Source: Cellulomonas fimi
GTDB taxonomy: Bacteria; Actinomycetota; Actinomycetes; Actinomycetales; Cellulomonadaceae
NCBI RefSeq assembly: GCF_028527925.1
Contig: NZ_JAPESW010000036.1
Coordinates: 1 to 35,774, forward strand
Length of the DNA: 35,774 nt
Reading direction: 5' to 3'
Shown here piece after piece: positions 1 through 7,883 of the stretch. The notes beneath the pieces are model-generated. The model saw nothing but the letters and a program-made list of their open reading frames with translations, was not told the origin of the DNA and did not search any database. Each line of letters starts with the position of its first letter. The stretch's first letter is position 1. The position numbers were made by a program, and so were the translations under genes.

Positions 1-1
1 C

Positions 2-85
2 TCGATCATCCCGCTGATCGTCGCGTTCCTGTTCCTGCAGCGGTACTGGCAGTCCGGGCTCGCGACCGGCTCCGTCAAGGGCTGA
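2..85 (+). CDS. Sugar ABC transporter permease, C-terminal end (partial)
   Basis: Only the last 27 residues are inside the window; the gene starts to the left of it. The tail reads PLIVAFLFLQRYWQSGLATG then SVKG and a TGA stop. A final hydrophobic helix followed by 'QRYW..GL..GSVKG' is the characteristic end of MalG-type (CUT1) carbohydrate ABC permeases. Such permeases form half of the inner-membrane channel for oligosaccharides brought by a lipoprotein binding protein. The following glycosidase genes fit a sugar-utilisation locus. The substrate cannot be told from this fragment. Confidence 0.75.
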   Translation, partial: SIIPLIVAFLFLQRYWQSGLATGSVKG

Positions 86-283
86 CGCGTCCCTCCTGTT
101 CCCGCCGTCGGCGCGCCGTCGCCCGCGACCCGGGCCGCCCTCGACCCGGCGCTCGTCGCCGGTCGTGGTGCCGACCTCGGCGTCGTCGAGCAGGAGGCCG
201 AGGCCGCCACGACGAACGGCACCGTCATCGGACCCGACCGCACCGCGTACACGCTGCCCGCGGAGGCGTCCGGACGGTCGGCC

Positions 284-2029
284 GTGCGGCTCCTGCCCGG
301 CCAGTTCGTGGAGTTCCGGCTCCCGAAGGCGGCGAACGCGCTGACCGTCCGCTACGCGATCCCCGACGCGCCGACCGGGGGCGGCATCACGTCGCCGCTC
401 GACGTCACGGTCGGCAACGACCGCGCGCGGACGATCACGCTGACGTCGGAGTACTCGTGGCTCTACAACCAGTACCCGTTCACGAACGACCCGGACGCCG
501 GGCTGCTGCACCCCGACTGGTGGATCACCGAGTGCGGGTGCGTGCCCGCCGCGACGACCCCGGCGCCGACGATCACCACGCCGTTCCGGCCCATGCACTT
601 CTACGACGAGCAGCGCGTGCTGCTCGACCGGACGTACCGCGCGGGCGAGACCGTGCGGCTCACCGTGCCGAAGCGGGCCGCCGCGGCGTGGACCGTGATC
701 GACCTGCTCGACTCGCAGCTCGTCGGCGCACCGCACGTGCGGCTCAAGGCCGCCAACGCGGTCCTGTTCGGCGCCGACCCGACCGGCCGTCGCGACGCCG
801 CCCCCGCGATCGAGCGGGCGATCGCGTTCGCGCAGAAGCGCGACCTGCCCGTCTACCTGCCGCCCGGCACGTACCAGGTGAACCGTCACATCGTGGTGGA
901 CGACGTGACCATCGAGGGCGCGGGTTCCTGGTGGACGACGCTGCGCGGGCGCGAGGTCGCGCTGGAGACGCCCGCACCCGACGGGTCCGTGCACACCGGC
1001 GTCGGGATCTACGGGAAGCCGGCCGCGGACGGCGGGTCGCGCGACGTGCACCTGTCCGGGTTCGCGATCCAGGGCGACGTCCGCGAGCGCATCGACACCG
1101 ACCAGGTCAACGGCGTCGGCGGTGCGATGAGCGACTCGACGATCCGCGACCTGTACATCCAGCACACCAAGGTCGGCATGTGGTTCGACGGGCCCATGTC
1201 GAACCTCGTCGTGAGCGACACCGTGATCGTCGACCAGATCGCCGACGGCGTGAACTTCCACACCGGCGTCACCGACTCCGTCGTGCGCAACTCGATCATC
1301 CGCAACACCGGTGACGACGCGCTGGCCATGTGGGCGCAGGGCACGACGAACGCGCGCAACACGTTCGAGCGCAACACCGTCCAGACGCCGACCCTCGCGA
1401 ACGGCATCGCGATCTACGGCGGCGAGGACATCACGGTCGTCGGCAACCTCGTCGCCGACCCGGTCCGGGAGGGCAGCGCGCTGCACGCCGGGTCGCGGTT
1501 CGGGGCCGAGCCGTTCACCGGGTCGCTGCGGTTCGTCGACAACACGACCGTCCGCGCCGGGACCTACGAGCTCAACTGGAACATCGGGCTCGGGGCGCTG
1601 TGGGTGTTCGCGCTCGACCGCAGCATCGACGTCGACCTGCAGGTCGTCGGCGACCACTTCCTCGACAGCACGTACAACGCGCTCATGCTCGTCACCGACT
1701 GGCCCGTCAAGGACCTGTACTCGATCACGAACGTGGACGTGCGGGACGTGCGCGTCGACGGGACCGGCACGTCCGTCCTGTCGGCCCGGTCCGCGGGGTC
1801 CGCGACGTTCACGAACGTCGACGCGCGCAACGTCGGGGCCGTCGGGATCAACAACTGCGGCGCGTTCGGGTTCACGCCCGCGGGCTCGGAGTTCACGGTC
1901 GTCGACGGCGGAGGCAACGACGGCGGCGGGACGACCGGCCCGTGGATGGCGCCGTGGGAGCTGCCGAACACGATCACGTGCGACGACCGGCCGCCGGTGG
2001 TGCCCCCGCCGCCGCCGTCGGCGTGGTGA
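284..2029 (+). CDS. Right-handed beta-helix glycosidase (pectate-lyase-3 / GH87-like), 5' end apparently lost
   Basis: The first possible start codon is GTG at 284 (581 residues), but recognisable family sequence in the same frame continues upstream to about 120 (EAEAATTNGTVIGPDRTAYT, then AEASGRSAVRL), right back to the TGA of the permease at 83-85. No ATG, GTG or TTG occurs in that extension and no frame contains a signal peptide. Family members I recall are secreted, with a signal peptide, a CBM6/CBM35-like beta-sandwich, then a parallel beta-helix. Here the sandwich is partly preserved. The helix begins near residue 165 with FGADPTGRRDAAPAIERAI and YLPPGTYQVNRHIVVDDVTI, and is followed by repeated N-T-V/I coils. 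The C-terminus ends in a proline run. It is probably a polysaccharide-degrading enzyme such as an alpha-glucanase; the exact family is uncertain. The missing 5' end suggests a deletion that fused it to the permease stop, so it may be a pseudogene. Confidence 0.6.
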   Translation: MRLLPGQFVEFRLPKAANALTVRYAIPDAPTGGGITSPLDVTVGNDRARTITLTSEYSWLYNQYPFTNDPDAGLLHPDWWITECGCVPAATTPAPTITTPFRPMHFYDEQRVLLDRTYRAGETVRLTVPKRAAAAWTVIDLLDSQLVGAPHVRLKAANAVLFGADPTGRRDAAPAIERAIAFAQKRDLPVYLPPGTYQVNRHIVVDDVTIEGAGSWWTTLRGREVALETPAPDGSVHTGVGIYGKPAADGGSRDVHLSGFAIQGDVRERIDTDQVNGVGGAMSDSTIRDLYIQHTKVGMWFDGPMSNLVVSDTVIVDQIADGVNFHTGVTDSVVRNSIIRNTGDDALAMWAQGTTNARNTFERNTVQTPTLANGIAIYGGEDITVVGNLVADPVREGSALHAGSRFGAEPFTGSLRFVDNTTVRAGTYELNWNIGLGALWVFALDRSIDVDLQVVGDHFLDSTYNALMLVTDWPVKDLYSITNVDVRDVRVDGTGTSVLSARSAGSATFTNVDARNVGAVGINNCGAFGFTPAGSEFTVVDGGGNDGGGTTGPWMAPWELPNTITCDDRPPVVPPPPPSAW

Positions 2030-2067
2030 GACGGTCGCCGACACGGGGCGTCGAGCACCCCTGAGAC

Positions 2068-2111
2068 GAGGGCTCCCGGGCCGGAGTGCGCACCGGTCCG
2101 GGAGCCCTCTT
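2068..2111. terminator. Bidirectional hairpin terminator
   Basis: GAGGGCTCCCGGGCCGG at 2068-2084 pairs with CCGGTCCGGGAGCCCTC at 2093-2109 across an 8-nt loop, giving a 17-bp stem with a single wobble position. It lies between the convergent ends of the beta-helix gene (2029) and the beta-galactosidase (2153), so it can serve both. There is only a weak T run, as is usual in high-GC actinobacteria. Confidence 0.85.
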
Positions 2112-2152
2112 CGCTGCGGCGGGGTGCCGGCGCCGGCGACGCCCGCCCTCGG

Positions 2153-4153
2153 TCAGTGGTCCTGACGCAGCACCAGCACACCCCGCGCGGGGACGGTCGC
2201 GCCGCCGTCGTGGACCTCGCCCGCGACCAGGTCGGTCCCTGACGCGTCGATCCGCGCGTCGGCGTCGGTGTGGTTGATCGCGAACAGCCACGCCGCGTCG
2301 TCGCCGACGCGCCGGACCACCTCGACCCCCGCGGGCACGTCGCGGACCAGCGGCTCGACGCCCGCCGCGTCCAGGACCGAGCGCAGCAGCGCCGTCGTCG
2401 ACGCCGGGTCGAGGCGCGTCGCGACGTACCAGGCCGCGCCGTCGCCGACGTCGCGACGCGTCACCGCCGGGAAGCCCGCCGACGGGCCGTCGGCGAACGA
2501 CGCCACGACCGTCGCGTCGGTCACCGTCGCCCGCTCCGACCACACCTCCCCGACGGACCCGTCGTCCAGCGCCACCCGCGCACCCTCCGCGAGCGGCGCG
2601 AACTCCTCGCCGCGCACGCCGAGCAGGTCCCGGAAGGCGCCGGGGTAGCCGCCGAGCAGCACGCGGTCGTGCTCGTCGACGATGCCGGAGAAGTACGTGA
2701 CGACGACCTGGCCGCCGCGCTCCGCGACGGTACGGAGCCGGTCGGCGAGCCCGTCGGGTGCCAGGTACAGCGTCGGCACCAGGACCACGTCGTGCCCGTC
2801 GAGCGAGGCCGAGACCGGCAGGACGTCCACCGGGACGCCCGCGTCGAGCAGCGCCCGGTGCAGGCGTCGCGCCTGGTCGAGGTAGCGGACGTCGACGGTC
2901 GGGTGCGCCTCGAGCTCGGCCGCCCACCACGCCTGCGTGTCCCACAGCAGCGCGACGCGCGCCCGCTCGACGACGCTCCCCCGCACCTCCGCGAGCCGCC
3001 CCAGGGTGGCGCCCAGGTCGACGACCTCCCGGAACAGCGCCGAGTCGCGTCCGGCGTGGGGCACCATCCCCGAGTGGTACTTCTCGGCGCCCGCGCGGGA
3101 CTGCCGCCACTGGAAGAACAGCGCGCCGTCGGCGCCGCGCGCGACGTGCTGCAGCGAGTTCCGCAGCAGCTGCCCGGGGTTCTTCGCGAGGTTGCGGGGC
3201 TGCCAGTTCACCGCGCTCGTCGAGTGCTCCATGACGAGCCACGGCTCACCGCCCGCGAGCCCGCGCACGCGGTCGGCGCTGAACGCGAGCTCGGCCCAGC
3301 CGTCCGGGTCCGCCGCCCACAGGTAGTGGTCGTTCGCGACCAGGTCGAGCAGCGGCGTCGTGGCCGCGTAGTCGAGCTGGTGGAACTCGCCCATGACCAT
3401 GTAGTTCGTCGTGACCGGCAGGTGCGCGGCGACCTCCCGCAGGACCGCGGCCTCGGCGGCGAGGTGGTCGACGAACGCGTCGGACGAGAACCGCTCGAAG
3501 TCGAGCCGCTGCCCCGGGTTGGGGATCGTCGTCGTGCGCCGCGGCGGCAGCACCTGGTCGAACGACGCGTACCGCTGACCCCAGAAGGCCGTGCCCCACG
3601 CCGCGTTGAGCGCGTCCACGTCGTCGTAGCGCGTGCGCAGCCAGTCGCGGAACGCCGCCGCGGACACGTCGCAGTAGCAGCGCCCGTTGTGGCACGCGAG
3701 CTCGTTCGACACGTGCCACATGCGGACCGCGGGGTGCTGCCCGTACCGCTCGGCCAGCACGCGGGCGATGCGCAGCGCGTGCTCGCGCAGCACCGGGCTG
3801 CTCGGGCACCACGACTCGCGGCTGCCCTGCGTGTAGCGCAGCCCGTTCGCATCGACCGGGAGCATCTCCGGGTGCTTCAGGTGGAGCCACACGGGCGGAG
3901 CCGCGCTCGGCGTCGCGAGATCCACCCCGATGCCGTTCTCGTGCAGCAGGTCGAGCACGCGGTCCAGCCACTCGAACCGGTACACGCCCTCCTCGGGCTC
4001 GAGCTCGCCCCACGAGAAGATCCCGACGCTGACGAGGTTGACCCCCGCCTCGCGCATGAGCGCGACGTCCTCCTGCCAGACCTCCTCCGGCCACTGCTCC
4101 GGGTTGTAGTCGCCGCCGAACGCGAGGCCCTCGGTGGGCCAGCGCGCGCTCAC
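2153..4153 (-). CDS. GH42 beta-galactosidase
   Basis: A 666-residue retaining beta-galactosidase that cleaves terminal beta-D-galactosides; there is no signal peptide, so it acts in the cytoplasm on imported oligosaccharides. The N-terminal barrel opens with FGGDYNPEQWPEEVWQEDV. The acid/base Glu is E151 in HVSNELACH and the nucleophile is E309 in WLVMEHSTSAVNWQ. C116, C154, C159 and C161 match the zinc-binding cysteines of GH42. A trimerisation domain (about 395-590) and a short C-terminal beta domain ending VPARGVLVLRQ follow. I chose GTG at 4153 because it overlaps the TGA of the upstream GH42 remnant (GTGA), which indicates translational coupling; another GTG at 4180 would add nine residues with no family match. 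Together with the upstream permease it fits a galactoside-utilisation locus. Confidence 0.93.
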   Translation of the reverse strand: MSARWPTEGLAFGGDYNPEQWPEEVWQEDVALMREAGVNLVSVGIFSWGELEPEEGVYRFEWLDRVLDLLHENGIGVDLATPSAAPPVWLHLKHPEMLPVDANGLRYTQGSRESWCPSSPVLREHALRIARVLAERYGQHPAVRMWHVSNELACHNGRCYCDVSAAAFRDWLRTRYDDVDALNAAWGTAFWGQRYASFDQVLPPRRTTTIPNPGQRLDFERFSSDAFVDHLAAEAAVLREVAAHLPVTTNYMVMGEFHQLDYAATTPLLDLVANDHYLWAADPDGWAELAFSADRVRGLAGGEPWLVMEHSTSAVNWQPRNLAKNPGQLLRNSLQHVARGADGALFFQWRQSRAGAEKYHSGMVPHAGRDSALFREVVDLGATLGRLAEVRGSVVERARVALLWDTQAWWAAELEAHPTVDVRYLDQARRLHRALLDAGVPVDVLPVSASLDGHDVVLVPTLYLAPDGLADRLRTVAERGGQVVVTYFSGIVDEHDRVLLGGYPGAFRDLLGVRGEEFAPLAEGARVALDDGSVGEVWSERATVTDATVVASFADGPSAGFPAVTRRDVGDGAAWYVATRLDPASTTALLRSVLDAAGVEPLVRDVPAGVEVVRRVGDDAAWLFAINHTDADARIDASGTDLVAGEVHDGGATVPARGVLVLRQDH

Positions 4154-4611
4154 CGGGTCACCGCCACGAGCACGTCCCACGCGCCGAGCGTCACCGTGGC
4201 ACCCGCGTCGAGCGGGCCTCCCGGCTCGTCCGGCGGGGGCGGGTCGGCCGGTCGCTCACCGCGCGCGGCGACGAGCACGTCGAGGTCCGCCGGGGCGACG
4301 ACGTCGACCGCGTCCCACGACCAGTTGTGCAGCACGTGCACGCGTCGGCCGTCGGTCGTGGTCGAGGTGTGCACCGTGACGCTCGGCGGCAGGTCCGACC
4401 AGGCCGCGAGCGGCTGCGGCACGAGCCAGCGGGCCAGCGACCGCGCGAACGACGCGCCCGGCACGGTCCCGACGACGGTCACCCGCCCGTCCCCGTACGC
4501 GCGCGTCGTCGCCGCGGCCCACGCCCCGTGGTGCGGGTGCACGTACCGCGCGAGCACCTCGGCCTCCTCCCCGCCCGCCGTCTTCCCGCCCAGCTCCGCC
4601 GAGTTCGTCAG
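4150..4611 (-). pseudogene. C-terminal remnant of a second GH42 beta-galactosidase
   Basis: The open frame of 4150-4557 (GTG start, 135 residues) looks like the last domain of a GH42 enzyme: ARYVHPHHGAWAAATTRAYG, GRVTVVGTVPG, ARWLVPQPLAAWSDLPPSV, HVLHNWSWDAV and the typical closing LGAWDVLVAV. The in-frame match continues upstream without a start codon to about 4605 (GGKTAGGEEAEVLARY) and then breaks at a cluster of GAGTTCGTCAG repeats, with an in-frame stop just beyond. The catalytic barrel is absent. Its TGA overlaps the GTG of the intact GH42 gene downstream, so the two were probably once a tandem pair and most of the first was deleted. A short expressed protein from 4557 cannot be excluded but would have no catalytic residues. 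Confidence 0.75.
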
Positions 4612-4666
4612 CTCGTGGTGAGTTCGTCAGTCGCAGCTGACGAACTCAGCCCCGAGCGACGAACTC
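4601..4666. repeat. Cluster of GAGTTCGTCAG direct and inverted repeats
   Basis: GAGTTCGTCAG occurs directly at 4601-4611 and 4620-4630 and inverted (CTGACGAACTC) at 4637-4647, with a near copy GCGACGAACTC at 4656-4666. The copies at 4620 and 4637 form a perfect 11-bp hairpin with a 6-nt loop. The AT-containing arms stand out against the GC-rich surroundings. The cluster sits exactly at the broken end of the GH42 remnant. Confidence 0.8.
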
Positions 4667-4727
4667 GCGGGCGCGGCTAGGCGCGAGGGCGGAGGGACGA
4701 GTGAGGGCGGCGCGGCGCCGCCGAGCC

Positions 4728-4851
4728 GGTCAGGCGCGGCGGAGGCGCAGGCCGACCCGGTCAGGCGCGGCGGAGGCGCAGGCCGACCCGGTCAGGCGCG
4801 GCGGAGGCGCAGGCCGACCCGGTCAGGCGCGGCGGAGGCGCAGGCCAAGCA
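4728..4851. repeat. 31-bp tandem repeat carrying duplicated stop codons of the DUF4395 gene
   Basis: Four copies of a 31-bp unit start at 4728, 4759, 4790 and 4821; the first three are identical and the last diverges at about 4846, where it becomes the unique 3' end of the DUF4395 gene. Read on the minus strand each unit encodes GLRLRRA followed by TGA, which is the C-terminus and stop of that gene (stop at 4823-4825). The three outer copies are untranslated if termination is normal. The period is not a multiple of three. Confidence 0.95.
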
Positions 4852-5308
4852 GGTAGAGCTCGCAGCCGAGGCACAGGCCGAACGCCGCGTTGAGGAACGC
4901 TGCGACGAGCGCGACGGCGGCTGCGACCGGCACGGCGACGGCGACGCCCAGCGCACCGAGCAGCACGCCGACCCCTGTCACGAGCAGGCCGACGAGCTGC
5001 GCGAACCGCGGCGGCCGCGGGTCCTCCCGCTCGACGACCGGCCCGACCCGCGGCGCGACGACCCGCCGGAACACCGCGGCCTGCCACGTGCCGGACACGC
5101 CGCGCGCGACCCCGAGGGCGAAGCTCGCGGCGACGACCGCGAGCAGCGCGAGCGCCACGCCGGGCCACGCACCCAGCAGCAGGACGAGCACGAGCAGGAC
5201 GGCGGTCACGCCGGCGCCGAAGCGCGGGCCGCGCACGTCGATGCCGTCGGGCCGCTCGGCGGCGACGGCGGCGGTGGTGGGGTGGGGTGCGGGGGCGTGC
5301 TGGTTCAC
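4823..5308 (-). CDS. DUF4395 family membrane protein
   Basis: A 161-residue integral membrane protein of unknown biochemical function. Family hallmarks are DVRGPRFGAGVTAVLLV near residue 25, the short cytoplasmic stretch VGPVVEREDPRPPRFAQLVG, and the closing NAAFGLCLGCELYLLGLRL with a C-x-x-C pair in the last membrane segment. About four hydrophobic segments are visible (33-50, 52-70, 105-125, 127-150). ATG at 5308 is preceded by GAGGAGATCC, a strong ribosome binding site. DUF4395 proteins are often encoded beside thioredoxin-like or sulfur-transfer proteins in actinobacteria, and here a thioredoxin-like gene lies directly upstream on the same strand. That suggests a redox role, which is inference. 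Its 3' end is the source of the tandem repeat just beyond it. Confidence 0.85.
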   Translation of the reverse strand: MNQHAPAPHPTTAAVAAERPDGIDVRGPRFGAGVTAVLLVLVLLLGAWPGVALALLAVVAASFALGVARGVSGTWQAAVFRRVVAPRVGPVVEREDPRPPRFAQLVGLLVTGVGVLLGALGVAVAVPVAAAVALVAAFLNAAFGLCLGCELYLLGLRLRRA

Positions 5309-5457
5309 GGGATCTCCTCAGGGGCGCTGTCGGGGGGTGCACGGGGCGTCGCACCGCGCGGCCGGCGATCAGTTCGCGAGCGGCCGACGTTCGGGTCGCC
5401 CGGCCGACGGTGGGTCGTCAGGGGCGGAGCTGCGACGGGGCCGGGGCCGCCGGGCCG

Positions 5458-5478
5458 GTCCGGGCGGTGCACCCGGAC
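5458..5478 (-). terminator. Possible short hairpin after the thioredoxin-like gene
   Basis: GTCCGGG (5458-5464) and CCCGGAC (5472-5478) form a 7-bp stem just downstream of the thioredoxin-like gene stop (5513). It could end that transcript before the DUF4395 gene, which has its own strong ribosome binding site. The rest of 5309-5512 holds nothing I recognise. Confidence 0.35.
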
Positions 5479-5512
5479 GGGCCGCACGCCGACGGCCCGT
5501 GAGAGGCGCGCG

Positions 5513-6031
5513 TCAGCGCGGGGCGACCCCGCGGCGACAGGAGTCGAGCGCGGCCAGCGCCTGACGGCGGTCGGTCGCGCCGGACATCCGGCCGACGACC
5601 GCTCCGCTCGCGTCGAGCAGCAGGACGGTGGGCGTGCGCATCACGCCGAAGCGTCGCACGAGGTCCAGGTGCTGCGCGACGTCGAGGTCGACGTGCGAGA
5701 CGCCGTCGTGCTCGTCGGCGACGGCGGCGAGGACCGCGTGCGTGCGCCGGCACGGCGTGCACACCTCGCTCGACAGCTGCACGAAGGTCGCGACGGCACC
5801 GAGCGGGGCGCCGATCTCGGCGGCGGTGAGCCGGTCGTCTCGCCGGCCGTCGGTCCCGCCCGCGCCACCGGCCGCCGGCCCGCCCGAGGACTGCCCGTCG
5901 GCCGCGTCGGGCGACGGGGCCGCGAGGACGCTCGGCGGCACCGGCGTGAACCGTCCGTTGCGCGACCGCCAGACGAGCCCGACGACGACCGCGAGCGCGA
6001 GCACGCCGAGGACGAGCAGGACGCGGTCCAC
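5513..6031 (-). CDS. Membrane-anchored thioredoxin-like protein
   Basis: A 172-residue thioredoxin-fold protein. Residues 1-20 (VLLVLGVLALAVVVGLVW) form an N-terminal signal-anchor, followed by a low-complexity linker rich in Gly, Ala and Asp. The thioredoxin domain spans about residues 75-165, with the redox motif C-T-P-C in SSEVCTPCRRTHAVL, VDLDVAQHLDLVRRFGV, and the cis-proline in MRTPTVLLLD. The orientation implies an extracytoplasmic dithiol/disulfide enzyme. GTG at 6031 is preferred because it gives the hydrophobic anchor at the N-terminus and lies 2 nt past the TGA of the upstream membrane protein gene. M. tuberculosis Rv3673c, a similar anchored thioredoxin, belongs to the gene block that appears further right in this window; here the gene sits outside that block. 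Confidence 0.87.
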   Translation of the reverse strand: MDRVLLVLGVLALAVVVGLVWRSRNGRFTPVPPSVLAAPSPDAADGQSSGGPAAGGAGGTDGRRDDRLTAAEIGAPLGAVATFVQLSSEVCTPCRRTHAVLAAVADEHDGVSHVDLDVAQHLDLVRRFGVMRTPTVLLLDASGAVVGRMSGATDRRQALAALDSCRRGVAPR

Positions 6032-6033
6032 GG

Positions 6034-6768
6034 TCAGCCGACCAGCACGCGTCCGACGACGTACACGAGCAGCCCGGTGACCGTCACGGGCAGCACGACG
6101 ACCGCGAGCGAGGGCCGCCACCGCTCGAGGGCCTCCATGCGGTCGAACAGCGCGTGCAGCGCGGCGACGAGGATGCCGACGGCGACGCCGAGCAGTCCCC
6201 CGGCGACGGGGTCGAAGTCCGGCAGCACGAGCCCGGCGACGGCGCCCGCCGCGGCGGACGACAGGGTCGTCGCGAGCACGCCCATCCAGACGGGCAGGTG
6301 GATCGCGACGACGACGGACCCCACCGCGAGCGCGAGCGCGGCGGTGACGACGAGCGCCTCCCCCTCCGGCCCGCGGGCGATCGCGATCCAGCCGGTCGCG
6401 GCGACGGCGACGAGCGCGCCCGCGACGGTGCCGGACACGGACTCGACGAGCCGCACGCGCCCGTCGCGCCGCACGAGCTCGGCGACGAAGGCCAGCACGA
6501 CGGCCGCGGCGAACACGATCGGCAGGCGGTCGAGGTAGGGCTGCTCCTCCTCGAGCGTGACGACCGCCACGGACCCGAGGCCCGCGAGCGCGACGACGGC
6601 ACTGGTCCCCGTGCCGAACGGCAGGTTCGCGAGCGGGGGCCACCCGACGGCGACGAGGAGGACGAGGACGGCGCACGCCGCAGCGAGCGGGTAGAGGCCC
6701 ACGTAGCCGGCGACGGCGACCGCGGTCGCGAGGACGGCCGTGACGACGGCCCTGGTGGCGAGCTGCAT
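6034..6768 (-). CDS. Multi-pass membrane protein of unknown function
   Basis: A 244-residue, very hydrophobic protein with about seven to eight predicted membrane segments (for example 7-20, 26-42, 55-72, 83-97, 112-130, 140-158, 162-182 and 225-243). Charged loops include [25 protein letters not shown] and the cytoplasmic [12 protein letters not shown] before the last helix. ATG at 6768 starts directly with a hydrophobic helix. I do not recognise the family. The next gene, a membrane-anchored thioredoxin-like protein, begins 2 nt after its stop, so the two are almost certainly co-transcribed and perhaps act together at the membrane. glnR is divergent from it. Confidence 0.7.
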   Translation of the reverse strand: MQLATRAVVTAVLATAVAVAGYVGLYPLAAACAVLVLLVAVGWPPLANLPFGTGTSAVVALAGLGSVAVVTLEEEQPYLDRLPIVFAAAVVLAFVAELVRRDGRVRLVESVSGTVAGALVAVAATGWIAIARGPEGEALVVTAALALAVGSVVVAIHLPVWMGVLATTLSSAAAGAVAGLVLPDFDPVAGGLLGVAVGILVAALHALFDRMEALERWRPSLAVVVLPVTVTGLLVYVVGRVLVG

Positions 6769-6971
6769 CCCGCGCTTACCGCCCCGTCGTCCGAGGGGTC
6801 GTGGCGGGCACCCGCGCGGAGGTCGCGCAGGTCGTCACGGGGGCCGCGGAGGGGATGAGCACGGCAGCGATTGTCGCAGACGCGGCCCGTCCACCCGCTC
6901 GTCACCGCGCACGACCTCGGCGTGCGGCGCGGTACCGTGTGCCTCACTCGCACGCGGGGAGGAGGTTCCAC

Positions 6972-7700
6972 GTGGCAGATCTGCTGCTGCTCACTCCCGC
7001 GTCCGGGGGCTCTGCTCAGGTGCTCCCGGCGCTCGGTCTGCTGTCGCACCGGGTCCGGGTGCTCCCGGTCGAACCGTCCGCCCTGGTGGATGCCCCGGAC
7101 GCGGACATCGTCGTGCTCGACGCACGCCGTGACCTGGTCACGGCCCGCACGACGTGCCGGCTGCTGCGCGCCACCGGCCTGACCGTCCCGCTCGTGCTCG
7201 TCCTCACCGAGGGCGGGCTCACGGTCGTCACGGCCGAGTGGGGTGCTGACGACATCATCCTCGAGTCGGCGAACCCGGCCGAGGTCGAGACGCGCTTCCG
7301 GCTCGTCATGGAGCGCGCGGCGACGGCCGGCTACGACGACGCCCCGCAGGAGATCTCGTCGGGCGAGCTCACGATCGACGCGGGCGGGTACACGGCCCGC
7401 CTGCGCGGCCGGCCGCTCGACCTCACCTACAAGGAGTTCGAGCTCCTCAAGTACCTGGTGCAGCACCCGGGCCGCGTGTTCACGCGCGCGCAGCTGCTGC
7501 AGGAGGTCTGGGGCTACGACTACTACGGGGGCACTCGCACGGTGGACGTCCACGTGCGTCGCCTGCGCGCCAAGCTCGGCCCCGAGCACGAGCAGCTCAT
7601 CGGGACGGTCCGCAACGTCGGCTACCGGTTCGACCCGCCGAAGGACCGCCGCGCGGCGGTCGACGACCGCGGCGACGTCCCGGCCTCGGCGGACGCCTGA
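6972..7700 (+). CDS. glnR: GlnR, OmpR-family nitrogen regulator
   Basis: A 242-residue orphan OmpR/PhoB-type regulator that in actinomycetes controls glutamine synthetase, ammonium transport and other nitrogen genes. The N-terminal receiver-like domain reads [20 protein letters not shown] and [19 protein letters not shown], very close to my recollection of Streptomyces GlnR, whose receiver lacks the usual phosphorylation pocket. The C-terminal winged helix (about 135-230) contains [40 protein letters not shown] and [14 protein letters not shown] at 6972 follows GGGGAGGAGG; the open frame upstream of it carries no family sequence. Its 3' end is repeated in tandem (see repeat at 7691). No sensor kinase is adjacent, as expected for GlnR. 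Confidence 0.93.
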   Translation: MADLLLLTPASGGSAQVLPALGLLSHRVRVLPVEPSALVDAPDADIVVLDARRDLVTARTTCRLLRATGLTVPLVLVLTEGGLTVVTAEWGADDIILESANPAEVETRFRLVMERAATAGYDDAPQEISSGELTIDAGGYTARLRGRPLDLTYKEFELLKYLVQHPGRVFTRAQLLQEVWGYDYYGGTRTVDVHVRRLRAKLGPEHEQLIGTVRNVGYRFDPPKDRRAAVDDRGDVPASADA

Positions 7701-7732
7701 CCCCGCACGCCTGACTCCGCGCGCCTGACGCG
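7691..7732. repeat. 14-bp tandem repeat containing the glnR stop codon
   Basis: Three consecutive 14-bp units (7691-7704, 7705-7718, 7719-7732) share the core CGCCTGAC with diverging flanks. The first includes the last codon and TGA of glnR (7698-7700); the next two repeat the same ending, each with its own TGA. This resembles the tail duplications at 4728 and 18790. Confidence 0.75.
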
Positions 7733-7883
7733 CGTCGGCGGCGGCGGTCGCGAACCCCCACGGTCCCGCCGCGCGTCTCCCGCGTGGACGCTCCACCCCG
7801 GCGGCACCGGTCCTGGCTACCCTGGTGCACGGTGAGCCGGGAAGTCTGGTCGGCAGTCCCGCTGTCGCGCCCGGAGGTCCCCT

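Noticed and set aside
2270..4621. 783-codon open frame on the plus strand opposite the GH42 genes
   Set aside because: Its translation is Arg/Val/Gly/His-rich low-complexity, mirroring GC-rich codons of the minus strand; the minus strand carries clear GH42 motifs.
4728..4851. Possible small CRISPR array (31-bp repeats)
   Set aside because: Units are directly adjacent with no spacers and include a gene's coding end, so it is a tandem duplication.
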